NCBI RefSeq assembly: GCF_002574545.1 | Contig: NZ_NUGT01000022.1 | Location: 1 to 52,825, forward strand | Length of the DNA stretch: 52,825 nt | Reading direction: 5' to 3' | Source of the DNA: Bacillus sp. AFS055030 | GTDB lineage: Bacteria > Bacillota > Bacilli > Bacillales > Bacillaceae_G | Shown: positions 10,511-20,490 of the stretch, in pieces | Numbering within the stretch: the first letter of the stretch is position 1 | How the letters are laid out: each line of letters starts with the position of its first letter | The notes under the pieces: generated by a model | Databases searched by the model: none | Told to the model about the DNA's origin: nothing | What the model saw: the letters and a program-made list of their open reading frames with translations, nothing else | Program-made: the position numbers and the translations under genes

Positions 10511-11281
10511 ATGCTTTTTGATACACATGTACATTTAAATGCAGATCAATATAAAGAAGACCTTGAAGAAGTAATTAATAGAGCTTTAGAAGCAGGAGTT
10601 GTTCATCAAGTAGTTGTTGGTTTTGATCGACCGACAATTACGAAAGCAATGGAATTAATCGAGAAATACGATTTTCTTTATGCAGCGATTGGCTGGCATC
10701 CAGTTGATGCAATTGACGCAACTGAGGAAGATTTTGAATGGATTAAAGAATTATCAAAACATCCTAAAGTAGTAGCAATTGGTGAAACTGGATTAGATTA
10801 CTACTGGGATAAGTCTCCAAAAGAAATCCAAAAAGAAGTATTTCGTAAACAAATTCAATTAGCAAAAGAATGCGGACTACCGATTGTCATTCACAATCGA
10901 GACGCAACAGAAGACATTGTAACTATATTAAAAGAAGAAAATGCATCAGAAGTAGGTGGCATTATGCACTGCTTCAGCGGAAGTGTGGAAACGGCAAAAG
11001 AATGTATTAAAATGAACTTCTATATTTCACTAGGAGGACCAGTTACATTTAAGAATGCAAAAAAACCAAAAGAAGTAGCGACAGAAATTCCGTTAGAAAA
11101 TCTATTAATCGAAACGGATTGTCCATACTTAACACCACATCCGTATAGAGGAAAAAGAAATGAACCTAGCTATGTATCACTTGTTGCTGAAGAAATTGCA
11201 CGTTTAAAAGATCTATCAGTTGAAGAAGTTCAAAAACGAACTTTTGAAAATGCGTGTAATATTTTTCAGATTAACAAATGA
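10511..11281 (+). CDS. yabD: TatD-family metal-dependent DNase
   Basis: 256 residues. TIM-barrel amidohydrolase fold: HVHLN near residue 6, GETGLDYYW near 92, HNRD near 128, HCFSG near 153 and ETDCPYLTPHPYRGKRNEP near 203-221, which carry the metal ligands of TatD nucleases. The start was set to ATG 10511 after AAAGGGGA, matching the MLFDTH start of the family; an in-frame ATG at 10490 would add seven residues upstream of the ribosome-binding site. The physiological substrate is not certain. Confidence 0.93.
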   Translation: MLFDTHVHLNADQYKEDLEEVINRALEAGVVHQVVVGFDRPTITKAMELIEKYDFLYAAIGWHPVDAIDATEEDFEWIKELSKHPKVVAIGETGLDYYWDKSPKEIQKEVFRKQIQLAKECGLPIVIHNRDATEDIVTILKEENASEVGGIMHCFSGSVETAKECIKMNFYISLGGPVTFKNAKKPKEVATEIPLENLLIETDCPYLTPHPYRGKRNEPSYVSLVAEEIARLKDLSVEEVQKRTFENACNIFQINK

Positions 11282-11328
11282 TCTTATGAACTAGTACGAA
11301 TAGATCATATTTGTCACAGTTCACGTAT

Positions 11329-11363
11329 GAAGAGTTGAAGAATTTGTCGAAAGAAAACTCTTC
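11329..11363 (+). terminator. Possible terminator after yabD
   Basis: 8-bp stem GAAGAGTT (11329-11336) with AACTCTTC (11356-11363) but no strong T-run, so it may instead be a leader element of yabE. The loop contains TGTCGAA (11345-11351), an exact 7-mer of the Spo0A box, probably by chance. Confidence 0.35.
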
Positions 11364-11467
11364 TACTTCTAAATCTAGTAAACATACATTCAGTAGAGTA
11401 GAAGCACTAGTTAATAGGTTTGGAGCTAGTCAATCTTTTTTCTCAGGCAAAAAGGAGGAGTATAATC

Positions 11468-12691
11468 GTGATAGACGCGAATAGGTTACTTTCTAGACTT
11501 GGGAGTAGTAAAAAACTAGCAGTACAACTTGCAGGAGCTTTAGTTTTCACTGGATCAGTAGGTACAGGAGCATATGAGGGACTTAAAGAACAAGTAACTC
11601 TTGAGGTAGACGGGAAGGAACAGGTTATTCAAACACATGCAAATACTGTGGCTGAATTATTAAAAGAACAAAATATTAATATTACAAATGCAGATGAATT
11701 ATATCCGTCAGCTAAAACGAAAATATCAGATGATATGGATATTACAGTTCATTTAGCGAAACCTGTTAAACTTACGATCGATGGGCAAGAAAAAGTCATT
11801 ATGACAACTGCTCAAACGGTAAAGGAATTATTAAAAGAACAAAATATTAACATCAATCCTGATGATGTTATAATGCCTGCACTGTCGACACCATTAGAGG
11901 AAAACGGTAAAGTATCTTACGAAAAATCATTCCCAATGGTATTAAATGACGGAGGAGTTTCTAAAAAAGTATTTACAACTTCGACTACTGTCGCTGACTT
12001 TTTAGAAAAGCAGAACATTACTTTAAACGAATTTGACCGAGTTGAACCAGGTGCTGGCGAAATGATCAAACAAAATGATACAGTTCGAGTTATCCGTGTC
12101 GAAAAAGTCAACGATGTGGTGGAAGAGCCTGTAGATTTTAAAGTAAAAGAGCAAAAAGATTCTTCTATGCTTAAAAATGAATCTTCGGTCATTTCAGAAG
12201 GTGTAAAAGGACTTGTTAAACGTAACTTTGAACTGATCAAAGAAAATGGTAAAGTAGTTTCTAAAACACTAGTGGATGAAACTCTATTAAAAGAACCTGT
12301 TGATCGAGTAGTTGCAGTAGGAACTAAGTCTGTACCATCATCAAGTGCTTTAGTAAAATCTAGTACGTCTAAATCTAGTGCGCCTAAATCAAGTAGCAAA
12401 GTAAAAGAAATGTATGTTGAAGCAACTGCATATTCTCCTTATGATGCTGGAATGTCTGGTATAACAGCTATAGGTATTAATATCCGTAAAAATCCGAACA
12501 AGAAACTGATTGCAGTAGATCCAAAGGTTATTCCTTTAGGTTCTAAAGTTTGGGTTGAAGGGTATGGCGTTGCTATTGCTGGTGATACTGGTGGAGCAAT
12601 TAAAGGCAAAAGAATTGATATTTTAATGCCTACAAAAGACGATTGCTTTGATTTTGGTCGTCGTACGGTAAAAATTCGTATTATTAGTTAA
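11468..12691 (+). CDS. yabE: YabE: DUF348/G5/3D-domain cell-wall protein
   Basis: 407 residues. One N-terminal membrane segment (about 16-38), then DUF348 repeats (EVDGKEQ...HANTVAELLKEQNI, and twice more), a G5 domain (about 230-300), a Ser/Lys-rich linker and a C-terminal 3D domain (EATAYSPYD..., GDTGGAIKG, ID). The 3D domain resembles the MltA/resuscitation-factor catalytic fold, so peptidoglycan remodelling is likely. The start is GTG 11468, 8 nt after AAAGGAGGAG; an in-frame TTG at 11420 has no ribosome-binding site. Confidence 0.9.
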   Translation: MIDANRLLSRLGSSKKLAVQLAGALVFTGSVGTGAYEGLKEQVTLEVDGKEQVIQTHANTVAELLKEQNINITNADELYPSAKTKISDDMDITVHLAKPVKLTIDGQEKVIMTTAQTVKELLKEQNININPDDVIMPALSTPLEENGKVSYEKSFPMVLNDGGVSKKVFTTSTTVADFLEKQNITLNEFDRVEPGAGEMIKQNDTVRVIRVEKVNDVVEEPVDFKVKEQKDSSMLKNESSVISEGVKGLVKRNFELIKENGKVVSKTLVDETLLKEPVDRVVAVGTKSVPSSSALVKSSTSKSSAPKSSSKVKEMYVEATAYSPYDAGMSGITAIGINIRKNPNKKLIAVDPKVIPLGSKVWVEGYGVAIAGDTGGAIKGKRIDILMPTKDDCFDFGRRTVKIRIIS

Positions 12692-12720
12692 TATTTTTTA
12701 AATAGATCGTTGTTTGAAAG

Positions 12721-12752
12721 AAAGTGGAAGGATAAGTCCTTCTGCTTTTTTT
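12721..12752 (+). terminator. yabE terminator
   Basis: 12-bp stem 12721-12732 with 12737-12748 (two G-U pairs), TAAG loop and T-run to 12752. Confidence 0.85.
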
Positions 12753-12771
12753 ATACTACTTTTAAGAGAGT

Positions 12772-12800
12772 ATGAAGTTTTATTATCCTTATGGTATGAT
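12772..12800 (+). promoter_or_regulatory. Candidate sigma-A promoter of rnmV-rsmA
   Basis: TGGTATGAT (12792-12800) is an extended -10. The -35 position (ATGAAG, 17-nt spacer) is weak. It lies 31 nt before the rnmV start. Confidence 0.45.
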
Positions 12801-12830
12801 TACATATACTTGTATTGGTTGGAGGAACAA

Positions 12831-14260
<1,430 letters not shown>

Positions 14261-14262
14261 TG

Positions 14263-14312
14263 AAAAGATGATTATAAGCTAATTTAACAACTAGTTTGTA
14301 ATCATCTTTTTT
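14263..14312 (+). terminator. rsmA terminator
   Basis: 12-bp stem AAAAGATGATTA (14263-14274) with its complement 14299-14310, loop of 24 nt, T-run to 14312. Confidence 0.8.
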
Positions 14313-14450
14313 ATTTGATATTTTATTTTAGTTCTGATGCCCTACAAAAGTTCAATAAACCTTCTTTTCACCCTTTTTTTTGTCCATACATAATCTAAAA
14401 AAAGAGAGCGAACTCGTAGTGTACTTAAGCTTTTTTGGAGGGGAAGGCAT

Positions 14451-15329
14451 GTGAATATTAATGTAGGAGATATAGTAGAAAGAGCATCTTATAAATATGA
14501 CCTAGTTTTTCGAGTAGTGGAGGTAAAACAAATCGGGGATGAAGTCATTGCTGTCTTATATGGTGACGATTTTCGTTTAATTGCTGATGCGCCTTTATCC
14601 GACCTGCGAGTAATCATTGAATCAGAGTATCGAGAAAAAGGTAAAAGATCATCTGTTCAAATTGAGGAAAACTACAAACTATTTAAAAGAGAAGCTATGG
14701 AACAAAAAGAAAAAAGAAGATTTCAAGCAACAAATGGATTTAGAACAGATGTAAATCTTTTTCAAATACCAGGTCGGGTTCTACACATCGATGGGGATCC
14801 AATTTATTTAAAAAAATGTCTTGAAATGTATAATAAGATGGGTGTTCCCGTTGAAGGGATTTATTGTAAGGAAACAGAGTTACCAACGAAAATTGGTTAT
14901 TATTTAGATCATTATCGCCCTGATATATTAGTTATAACTGGTCACGATGCATACACAAAAGCAAAAGGTGTCGTTACTGATTTAGATGCTTACAGACATT
15001 CAAGATATTTTGTCGATGCTGTAAAAGAGGCACGAAAAAAGGTTCCGTCTTTAGACCATCTTGTAATATTTGCTGGAGCATGTCAATCTCACTTTGAGGC
15101 GATTATACGTGCAGGAGCAAACTTTGCAAGTTCACCAACTAGGGTAAACATACATGCGTTAGATCCTGTTTATGTAGTTGGAAAGATAAGTTTCACTTCA
15201 TTTATGGATCGTGTAAATGTATATGATGTGGTTCGTAATACAATTACAGGTGAAAAGGGACTAGGTGGAGTAGAAACAAAAGGAATTTTAAGAACAGGAC
15301 TGCCATTCCAATCGATGGAAGAGGAGTAA
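14451..15329 (+). CDS. yabG: Sporulation-specific protease YabG
   Basis: 292 residues, peptidase family U57. In B. subtilis YabG is made in the mother cell under sigma-K and cleaves spore-coat proteins such as SpoIVA during coat maturation. The whole length matches the family (VGDIVERASYKYD start, GHDAYTKAKG and FAGACQSHFEAIIRAGANFASSP blocks, which carry the conserved His and Cys). The start is GTG 14451 after TTGGAGGGG. A sigma-K-like CATACATAA at 14385 lies upstream, but no matching -35 was found. Confidence 0.92.
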   Translation: MNINVGDIVERASYKYDLVFRVVEVKQIGDEVIAVLYGDDFRLIADAPLSDLRVIIESEYREKGKRSSVQIEENYKLFKREAMEQKEKRRFQATNGFRTDVNLFQIPGRVLHIDGDPIYLKKCLEMYNKMGVPVEGIYCKETELPTKIGYYLDHYRPDILVITGHDAYTKAKGVVTDLDAYRHSRYFVDAVKEARKKVPSLDHLVIFAGACQSHFEAIIRAGANFASSPTRVNIHALDPVYVVGKISFTSFMDRVNVYDVVRNTITGEKGLGGVETKGILRTGLPFQSMEEE

Positions 15330-15331
15330 GG

Positions 15332-15384
15332 AAAAGATTTTCTACATTAACGAGAGAACTCGTATGTAGAAAATCTTTTTTTTC
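15332..15384 (+). terminator. yabG terminator
   Basis: Perfect 16-bp stem, 15332-15347 with 15364-15379, then a T-run. Confidence 0.9.
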
Positions 15385-15437
15385 ATACATAAATTTTCAG
15401 ATTTTCACAAATAATAAACAGGTGTTGCAAAAAAATA

Positions 15438-15467
15438 TTGACAGGTAGCCAGTAACGTTGGTATAAT
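15438..15467 (+). promoter_or_regulatory. Strong sigma-A promoter of veg
   Basis: Perfect TTGACA (15438-15443) and TATAAT (15462-15467) separated by 18 nt, with an A-tract just upstream that could act as an UP element. The B. subtilis veg promoter is likewise known as one of the strongest vegetative promoters. Confidence 0.9.
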
Positions 15468-15528
15468 TTTATCTTTTTTGACTTAGTTTACATAAGATGG
15501 TATACTTGTCTTAGTGAGGTGGTATGAA

Positions 15529-15798
15529 ATGGCAAAAAAATTATCTGAAATAAAGGATACTTTAGATAGTCATGTTGGACAACGACTTACATTAAAAGCA
15601 AATAGCGGACGTAGAAAGACTGTGGAACGTTCCGGTGTATTAGCAGAAACATATCCATCCATATTCGTAGTACAATTAGATCAAGAAGAGAACGCATTTG
15701 AACGCTTATCTTTTAGTTATGCTGATATCTTAACAGAAACAGTTGAATTGTTTTTCTGTGATGACCATACAAGTGGACTGATGGCGAATGGACAGTAG
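15529..15798 (+). CDS. veg: Veg protein
   Basis: 89 residues. It carries the Veg core [12 protein letters not shown]...[12 protein letters not shown] and a C-terminal [10 protein letters not shown]. In B. subtilis Veg stimulates biofilm gene expression by antagonising SinR. The start was set to ATG 15529 after GAGGTGG; GTG 15514 lies upstream of that ribosome-binding site. The stop codon lies in the left arm of its terminator. Confidence 0.94.
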   Translation: MAKKLSEIKDTLDSHVGQRLTLKANSGRRKTVERSGVLAETYPSIFVVQLDQEENAFERLSFSYADILTETVELFFCDDHTSGLMANGQ

Positions 15799-15825
15799 AA
15801 TTTTCTACTGTCCCTTTTCTTTTTA
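15790..15825 (+). terminator. veg terminator
   Basis: 10-bp stem GGACAGTAGA (15790-15799) with TCTACTGTCC (15804-15813), then a T-rich tail. It includes the veg stop codon. Confidence 0.88.
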
Positions 15826-15829
15826 TAAT

Positions 15830-15859
15830 TCATGAAATGAAACTGATTTACACATACTA
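15830..15859 (+). promoter_or_regulatory. Sigma-G promoter of sspF
   Basis: -35 TCATG (15830-15834; 4 of 5 to GHATR), 18-nt spacer, -10 CATACTA (15853-15859; exact CATNNTA). It fits the forespore sigma-G control known for SASP genes. Confidence 0.7.
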
Positions 15860-15893
15860 ACAATGTCGAAGTGGAAAAAGGGGGTTGCTTTTT

Positions 15894-16076
15894 TTGGGTA
15901 GAAGAAAAAGAGGTATAATGTCACAGAGCTTTAAAGAGGAACTTGCAAAAGATCTTGGTTTCTATGACGTCGTTCAAAAAGAAGGCTGGGGAGGCATTCG
16001 AGTGAAGGATGCCGGCAACATGGTTAAAAGGGCAATCGAATTAGCTGAGTTACAATTATCTAATAAGCAACAATAA
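15894..16076 (+). CDS. sspF: Small acid-soluble spore protein SspF (alpha/beta type)
   Basis: 60 residues; B. subtilis SspF has 61. [15 protein letters not shown] and [20 protein letters not shown] are typical of the minor alpha/beta SASP SspF, which coats spore DNA. The start was set to TTG 15894 ([10 protein letters not shown]), 9 nt after AAAAAGGGGG, matching the MGRRRGVMS start of the B. subtilis protein. ATG 15918 would drop this basic N-terminus. Monocistronic, with sigma-G promoter and terminator. Confidence 0.92.
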   Translation: MGRRKRGIMSQSFKEELAKDLGFYDVVQKEGWGGIRVKDAGNMVKRAIELAELQLSNKQQ

Positions 16077-16090
16077 ACAATCTTCACTTC

Positions 16091-16145
16091 GACAAACGAA
16101 TTTGTCTACACATCAAACCGAAGCATTTTGCTTCGGTTTTTGTGA
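16091..16145 (+). terminator. sspF terminator (two hairpins)
   Basis: A small hairpin GACAAA/TTTGTC (16091-16106) is followed by an 11-bp perfect stem 16115-16125 with 16129-16139 and a T-run. Confidence 0.88.
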
Positions 16146-16196
16146 ATCTTCCATAAATAAAATAGAATGATTGGAGCTCACATTCATTGGGGTACA

Positions 16197-16225
16197 TTTT
16201 TCTTATGAGTTAATTATGATACAAT
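16197..16225 (+). promoter_or_regulatory. Candidate extended -10 promoter of ispE
   Basis: TGATACAAT (16217-16225) is an extended -10 with 5 of 6 hexamer matches; the -35 is poor. It lies 36 nt before the ispE start. Confidence 0.4.
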
Positions 16226-16261
16226 AGCAAAAAAGTAAGTGTTCATAAGAAGGTGAGAATA

Positions 16262-17131
16262 GTGAAATTAATGGTGAAGGCTCCCGCGAAAATAAATCTT
16301 TCATTAGATGTAGTAGGGAAAAGAAGCGACGGATATCATGATGTAAAAATGATCATGACAACGATCGATTTAGCTGATCGAATTGAATTAGAGCTTATTC
16401 AAGAAGATAAGATTGTCGTTACATCACATAATCGTTACGTACCAGATGATCAACGCAATTTAGCTTATCAAGCTGCAATGCTACTCAAAGAAATGTTCGG
16501 AGTTAAATTAGGAGCGCATATTTTTATAACAAAAAATATTCCTGTAGCTGCTGGTTTAGCTGGAGGTAGCTCAGATGCAGCGGCCGTACTGAGAGGTCTA
16601 AATAAGCTTTGGAATTTAAATTGTTCGTTGGATGAATTGGCGGTAATTGGTTCAAAAATCGGGTCGGATGTATCGTTTTGTGTTTATGGCGGAACTGCTA
16701 TTGCTACAGGTCGTGGCGAAAAGATCAAACATATTGATACACCACCACCTTGTTGGGTTATTTTAGCGAAACCAACACAGGGCGTTTCAACAGCTACTGT
16801 TTATCAAAAGCTAAAATTAGATAATATTCAGCATCCTGATGTAGATCGTATGGTCGATGCCATATCGAATAAAAATTACGATGAAATTTGTCTATCTTTA
16901 GGAAACGTATTAGAAACTGTTACACTGCAACTACACCCTGAGGTTGCAATGATTAAAGATCAAATGAAACGCTTTGGTGCAGATGCCGTTTTAATGAGTG
17001 GAAGTGGTCCTACGGTGTTCGGATTAGTTCGCCATGATTCTAGGATGAATCGCGTTTATAACGGTCTAAAAGGTTTCTGCGATCAAGTATACGCCGTTCG
17101 GATGTTAGGTGAAAGGGAAAAACTTGATTAA
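16262..17131 (+). CDS. ispE: 4-diphosphocytidyl-2-C-methyl-D-erythritol kinase
   Basis: 289 residues, identical in length to the B. subtilis enzyme. GHMP kinase of the MEP isoprenoid pathway: [12 protein letters not shown] (residues 5-16), ATP loop [15 protein letters not shown] near 96-110 and [11 protein letters not shown] near 243. The start was set to GTG 16262, 6 nt after GAAGGTGAG; GTG 16253 lies within that ribosome-binding site. Its stop codon abuts the PurR-type operator of the next gene. Confidence 0.95.
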   Translation: MKLMVKAPAKINLSLDVVGKRSDGYHDVKMIMTTIDLADRIELELIQEDKIVVTSHNRYVPDDQRNLAYQAAMLLKEMFGVKLGAHIFITKNIPVAAGLAGGSSDAAAVLRGLNKLWNLNCSLDELAVIGSKIGSDVSFCVYGGTAIATGRGEKIKHIDTPPPCWVILAKPTQGVSTATVYQKLKLDNIQHPDVDRMVDAISNKNYDEICLSLGNVLETVTLQLHPEVAMIKDQMKRFGADAVLMSGSGPTVFGLVRHDSRMNRVYNGLKGFCDQVYAVRMLGEREKLD

Positions 17132-17173
17132 ATACGAATATTATTATAAAATTTTTATAAAATATTCGTGATT
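17130..17173. promoter_or_regulatory. Inverted pair of PurBox-like sites before purR
   Basis: ACGAATATT (17134-17142) and its exact inverted copy AATATTCGT (17161-17169) are 18 nt apart in an AT-rich stretch. With flanks, the first site fits AWWWCCGAACWWT at 11 of 13 positions. PurR of Bacillus binds two inverted PurBoxes and represses its own gene. No separate promoter was identified. Confidence 0.6.
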
Positions 17174-17184
17174 TGAGGTGCTGC

Positions 17185-18024
17185 ATGAAAATTAGAAGAA
17201 GCTCTCGTCTTGTAGGTATGACACACTATTTGTTGCATCATCCACAACAATTAGTATCATTAACTTTTTTTGCTGATTTATATGCGTCTGCTAAATCATC
17301 TGTCAGTGAGGATTTAGGTATTATTAAGCAAACGTTCGAACAGCAAGGTATTGGGACACTATTGACTGTCCCAGGAGCAGCTGGTGGTGTAAAGTATATT
17401 CCTAGTATTAGCAATCAAGAAGTAAATACAGTAATTGAAGAATTATGTGATCTACTTCAAAAACCAGACCGAGTGTTGCCTGGTGGATACTTGTACATGA
17501 CTGATATATTAAGCAATCCTAACTATGTTAATAGTGTAGGACGTATGTTTGCATCAATATTCAGTAATCAAAAAATAGATATCGTTATGACAATCGCAAC
17601 AAAAGGAATTCCTTTAGCGTACGCAGTTGCAAATTTTTTAAATGTACCAGTTGTAATTGTTCGTCAAGATAACAAGGTTACAGAAGGATCAACAGTAAGT
17701 ATTAACTACGTATCTGGATCAACAAAACGTATACAAACAATGTCATTGGCAAAAAGAAGCATCGAGGCAGGTTCAAATGTTTTAATTATCGATGATTTCA
17801 TGAAAGCTGGTGGAACGGTTACTGGGATGAAAAATTTACTGAAGGAATTTCAGGCAAATGTTGCAGGAATTGGTGTATTAGTTGAAGCAGTAAATATTGA
17901 AGAAAGATTAGTTGAAGATTATATATCACTTGTAAAGTTATCTGAGGTAAATGAAAGAGAACAGCTTATTCGTGTCGAAAGAGGCAATTTCCAAGAAGAG
18001 TCATTTATTAAAACTGAAAACTGA
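17185..18024 (+). CDS. purR: Purine operon repressor PurR
   Basis: 279 residues. An N-terminal winged helix-turn-helix (RRSSRLVGMTHYLLHHPQQL onward, about 1-75) and a C-terminal phosphoribosyltransferase-like domain with the PRPP motif VLIIDDFMKAGGT near 197-209. It represses purine genes when PRPP is low and lacks catalytic transferase activity. The start was set to ATG 17185 after TGAGGTG; an in-frame TTG at 17173 is inside or before the ribosome-binding site. ridA follows 54 nt later. Confidence 0.95.
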   Translation: MKIRRSSRLVGMTHYLLHHPQQLVSLTFFADLYASAKSSVSEDLGIIKQTFEQQGIGTLLTVPGAAGGVKYIPSISNQEVNTVIEELCDLLQKPDRVLPGGYLYMTDILSNPNYVNSVGRMFASIFSNQKIDIVMTIATKGIPLAYAVANFLNVPVVIVRQDNKVTEGSTVSINYVSGSTKRIQTMSLAKRSIEAGSNVLIIDDFMKAGGTVTGMKNLLKEFQANVAGIGVLVEAVNIEERLVEDYISLVKLSEVNEREQLIRVERGNFQEESFIKTEN

Positions 18025-18029
18025 TAGTT

Positions 18030-18048
18030 GCTTATTGAATAAGCTACC
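18030..18048 (+). repeat. Short hairpin between purR and ridA
   Basis: GCTTATT, one-base spacer, AATAAGC, with partial flanking pairing. No T-run; possibly an RNA stability or processing element. Confidence 0.3.
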
Positions 18049-18078
18049 TAAATATAGTGAAGAAGGGGAAGATACATA

Positions 18079-18450
18079 ATGCAATTAATTCATACTGATC
18101 ATGCACCAAAAGCAATTGGACCATATTCTCAAGCAATAATCGCTAATGGATTATTATACACTTCTGGTCAAATTCCATTAACTGCAGAGGGAAATCTTGT
18201 AGAAGGTGGAATTCAAGAACAAACAAAGCAAGTGTTTGCGAACCTTAAGGCTGTTCTAGAAGAAGCTGGTACAGACTTGTCAAAAGTTATTAAAACAACT
18301 GTATTTTTAAAAGACCTAACAATGTTCGTTGAATTTAATGGTATATACGAAGAATTTTTCAATGGACACAAGCCTGCAAGAAGCTGTGTGGAAGTTGCAA
18401 GACTACCTAAAGACGTGCTAGTTGAAATCGAGTGTATCGCAGTTGTATAA
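18079..18450 (+). CDS. ridA: RidA family 2-iminobutanoate/2-iminopropanoate deaminase
   Basis: 123 residues, YjgF/YER057c/UK114 family trimer. GPYSQAI near residue 14, SGQIPL near 30, the conserved Arg in [21 protein letters not shown] near 98 and the final Glu. It hydrolyses reactive enamines and imines from PLP enzymes. B. subtilis calls it YabJ and it lies next to purR there too. The start is ATG 18079 after GAAGGGGA. Confidence 0.95.
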   Translation: MQLIHTDHAPKAIGPYSQAIIANGLLYTSGQIPLTAEGNLVEGGIQEQTKQVFANLKAVLEEAGTDLSKVIKTTVFLKDLTMFVEFNGIYEEFFNGHKPARSCVEVARLPKDVLVEIECIAVV

Positions 18451-18453
18451 GCC

Positions 18454-18482
18454 AAAAACCTGAAACTTTTTCAGGTTTTTTT
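18454..18482 (+). terminator. ridA terminator
   Basis: 11-bp AAAACCTGAAA-type stem with TTTCAGGTTTT and a following T-run. Confidence 0.88.
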
Positions 18483-18588
18483 ATATTCGTTAAAATCCAA
18501 TTAAAATATTCCGATAAATAAGTTGAGGACTTTAATTTAGTAAACATTTGTAAAAATTAAATAATTTAAATAAAAAATTTTCCAAAAA

Positions 18589-18615
18589 GAAGGAAATTAT
18601 TGATAATTGTTGAAA
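18589..18615 (+). promoter_or_regulatory. Sigma-H promoter of spoVG with upstream AT-rich box
   Basis: GAAGGAAAT (18589-18597) fits RNAGGAWWW exactly; 11 nt later GTTGAAA (18609-18615) fits RNNGAAT at 6 of 7. The 50 nt upstream are almost pure A/T, like the AbrB-bound AT-box of B. subtilis spoVG. Confidence 0.7.
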
Positions 18616-18656
18616 CTTACTAATTATGGTTTAAGTTGATAAAGGTGGTGAACAAG

Positions 18657-18947
18657 ATGGAAGTGACAGACGTAAGACTACGCCGCGTAAATACGGAGGG
18701 TCGAATGAGAGCTATTGCATCGATTACATTAGATCATGAATTTGTTGTTCATGATATTCGCGTAATCGATGGTAATAACGGTTTATTTGTAGCAATGCCA
18801 AGTAAACGTACTCCGGATGGAGAGTTCCGTGATATCGCTCATCCGATTAACTCTTCAACTCGTAGCAAAATACAGGATTCTGTATTAGCTGAATATCACC
18901 GAGTAGGTGAGTTGGAAGAAGACTTTGAAGAAGCAGGTGCTTCTTAA
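18657..18947 (+). CDS. spoVG: SpoVG, RNA/DNA-binding regulator
   Basis: 96 residues (97 in B. subtilis). [11 protein letters not shown] start, [22 protein letters not shown] core and [11 protein letters not shown]; acidic C-terminal tail. A broadly acting small nucleic-acid-binding protein affecting septation in sporulation. The start is ATG 18657 after AAAGGTGGTG; the longer frame from 18636 is upstream of this ribosome-binding site. Confidence 0.96.
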   Translation: MEVTDVRLRRVNTEGRMRAIASITLDHEFVVHDIRVIDGNNGLFVAMPSKRTPDGEFRDIAHPINSSTRSKIQDSVLAEYHRVGELEEDFEEAGAS

Positions 18948-18959
18948 AAATATGACCAA

Positions 18960-18995
18960 AAAGAACCCATTAATGTATAATGGGTTCTTTTTTTA
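18960..18995 (+). terminator. spoVG terminator
   Basis: 13-bp stem AAAGAACCCATTA (18960-18972) with TAATGGGTTCTTT (18978-18990) and a T-run. Confidence 0.9.
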
Positions 18996-19004
18996 TGGTA
19001 TAAT
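18996..19004 (+). promoter_or_regulatory. Extended -10 promoter of glmU-prs
   Basis: TGGTATAAT with a perfect -10 hexamer begins right after the spoVG terminator T-run, so the -35 position would fall inside the terminator stem. The -35 sequence is poor. Confidence 0.5.
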
Positions 19005-19088
19005 AAAATGGATGTATTTTGTGGAAAAATATTAAAATTAGCATTTTGAGCTAACAGGTATAGGTATTTAGATTGATGGAGGATGACT

Positions 19089-20447
19089 ATGTCAAGTAAA
19101 TATGCGATTGTTCTAGCTGCAGGAAAAGGTACTAGAATGAAATCAAAATTATATAAAGTACTTCACCCTGTTTGTGGGAAACCTATGGTTCAACATGTTG
19201 TAGACCACGTAAAATCAGTAGGTGTACAAAATATTGTAACCGTTGTAGGTCACGGAGCGGAACTAGTTAAAACACAAATAGGTGATCATAGTGAATATGC
19301 TCTACAAGCTGAGCAATTAGGTACTGCACATGCTGTTATTCAAGCAGCGCCAATGTTAAAAGATAAAGAAGGCACTACTTTAGTAATTTGTGGTGACACA
19401 CCTTTAATTTCACCAGAGACAATTCAAGCGTTATTCGACGAGCACGAAAGATTAAAGGCAAAAGCTACAATATTAACAGCCCATCTTGAGGATTCAACTG
19501 GTTATGGTAGAATAATTAGGGGCGAAAATGGGTCTGTATTGAAAATTGTTGAGCATAAGGATGCAAGTCCTGAAGAGCTAACAGTTCAAGAAATAAATAC
19601 AGGTACATATTGCTTTGATAATAAAGCATTATTTGAAGCATTAAGCGAAGTAAATAATAATAACGCTCAAGGTGAGTATTACTTACCAGATGTTATAGAG
19701 ATACTAAAAGCAAAGGGCGAAATAGTAGCTGCATATAAAACGGCAAATTTCGATGAAACATTAGGTGTAAATGATCGATATGCATTATCTATTGCAGAAT
19801 CAATCATGCGCAAAAATATAAACAAAAAGCATATGTTGAACGGTGTAACGATTATTGATTCAGCTAGCACATATATCTCGGCAGATGCAAAAATTGGTTC
19901 TGATACAATTATTTACCCTGGCACAATGATCTATGGAAATAGTATAATTGGAACGGGTAGTACAATAGGCCCAAATACTGAAGTTATCGATAGTGAAATT
20001 GGTAATGATACAGTGGTTAAACAATCTGTTGTACATGAGAGTAAAATTGGTCATTCAACTACAGTGGGACCATTTGCTCACATTCGTCCGGCATCAACTT
20101 TAGGTGATGAAGTTCGAATTGGTAATTTTGTTGAAACTAAAAAAGTTACTTTTGGTAACGGAAGTAAAGCATCACATTTAAGCTATATTGGTGACGCGGA
20201 AATTGGTCAAGGTGTTAATCTTGGTTGTGGCTCAATCACTGTGAACTATGACGGTAAGAATAAGTTTAAAACAACGATAGAAGACAACGTCTTTGTTGGG
20301 TGTAATTCAAATTTAATTGCACCTGTAACGGTTAAAAAAGGTTCATATATTGCAGCAGGTTCAACGATTACTCATGAAGTTCCAGAAGATTCACTAGCAA
20401 TTGCAAGAGCAAGACAAGTGAATAAAGAAGGTTACTATAAAAATTAA
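19089..20447 (+). CDS. glmU: Bifunctional GlmU uridylyltransferase/acetyltransferase
   Basis: 452 residues. The N-terminal pyrophosphorylase domain has [19 protein letters not shown] (about 9-27) and the C-terminal left-handed beta-helix domain has hexapeptide repeats ([11 protein letters not shown]..., [22 protein letters not shown]). It makes UDP-GlcNAc from GlcN-1-P. The start was set to ATG 19089, 6 nt after TGGAGG; ATG 19083 touches that ribosome-binding site. prs follows 43 nt later. Confidence 0.95.
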   Translation: MSSKYAIVLAAGKGTRMKSKLYKVLHPVCGKPMVQHVVDHVKSVGVQNIVTVVGHGAELVKTQIGDHSEYALQAEQLGTAHAVIQAAPMLKDKEGTTLVICGDTPLISPETIQALFDEHERLKAKATILTAHLEDSTGYGRIIRGENGSVLKIVEHKDASPEELTVQEINTGTYCFDNKALFEALSEVNNNNAQGEYYLPDVIEILKAKGEIVAAYKTANFDETLGVNDRYALSIAESIMRKNINKKHMLNGVTIIDSASTYISADAKIGSDTIIYPGTMIYGNSIIGTGSTIGPNTEVIDSEIGNDTVVKQSVVHESKIGHSTTVGPFAHIRPASTLGDEVRIGNFVETKKVTFGNGSKASHLSYIGDAEIGQGVNLGCGSITVNYDGKNKFKTTIEDNVFVGCNSNLIAPVTVKKGSYIAAGSTITHEVPEDSLAIARARQVNKEGYYKN

Positions 20448-20490
20448 TTATAGACAAAAGAAAAGAAAAAAAGCGGAGGGTACACGAAAC

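Noticed and set aside
11345-11351. Exact Spo0A box TGTCGAA upstream of yabE
   Set aside because: A single 7-mer inside a hairpin loop with no promoter element nearby; expected by chance in 50 kb.
11917-12399. 160-codon minus-strand frame inside yabE
   Set aside because: A Ser/Thr-rich mirror of the yabE coding strand. B. subtilis has an antisense RNA to yabE, but nothing here shows a protein or a promoter.
14385-14393. Sigma-K -10 (CATACATAA) for yabG
   Set aside because: One mismatch to CATANNNTA and no -35 at the required distance; left as a remark only.
15864-15870. TGTCGAA near sspF, and TTCGACA at 16088
   Set aside because: sspF has a sigma-G promoter and a Spo0A role there makes no sense; both are likely chance matches.
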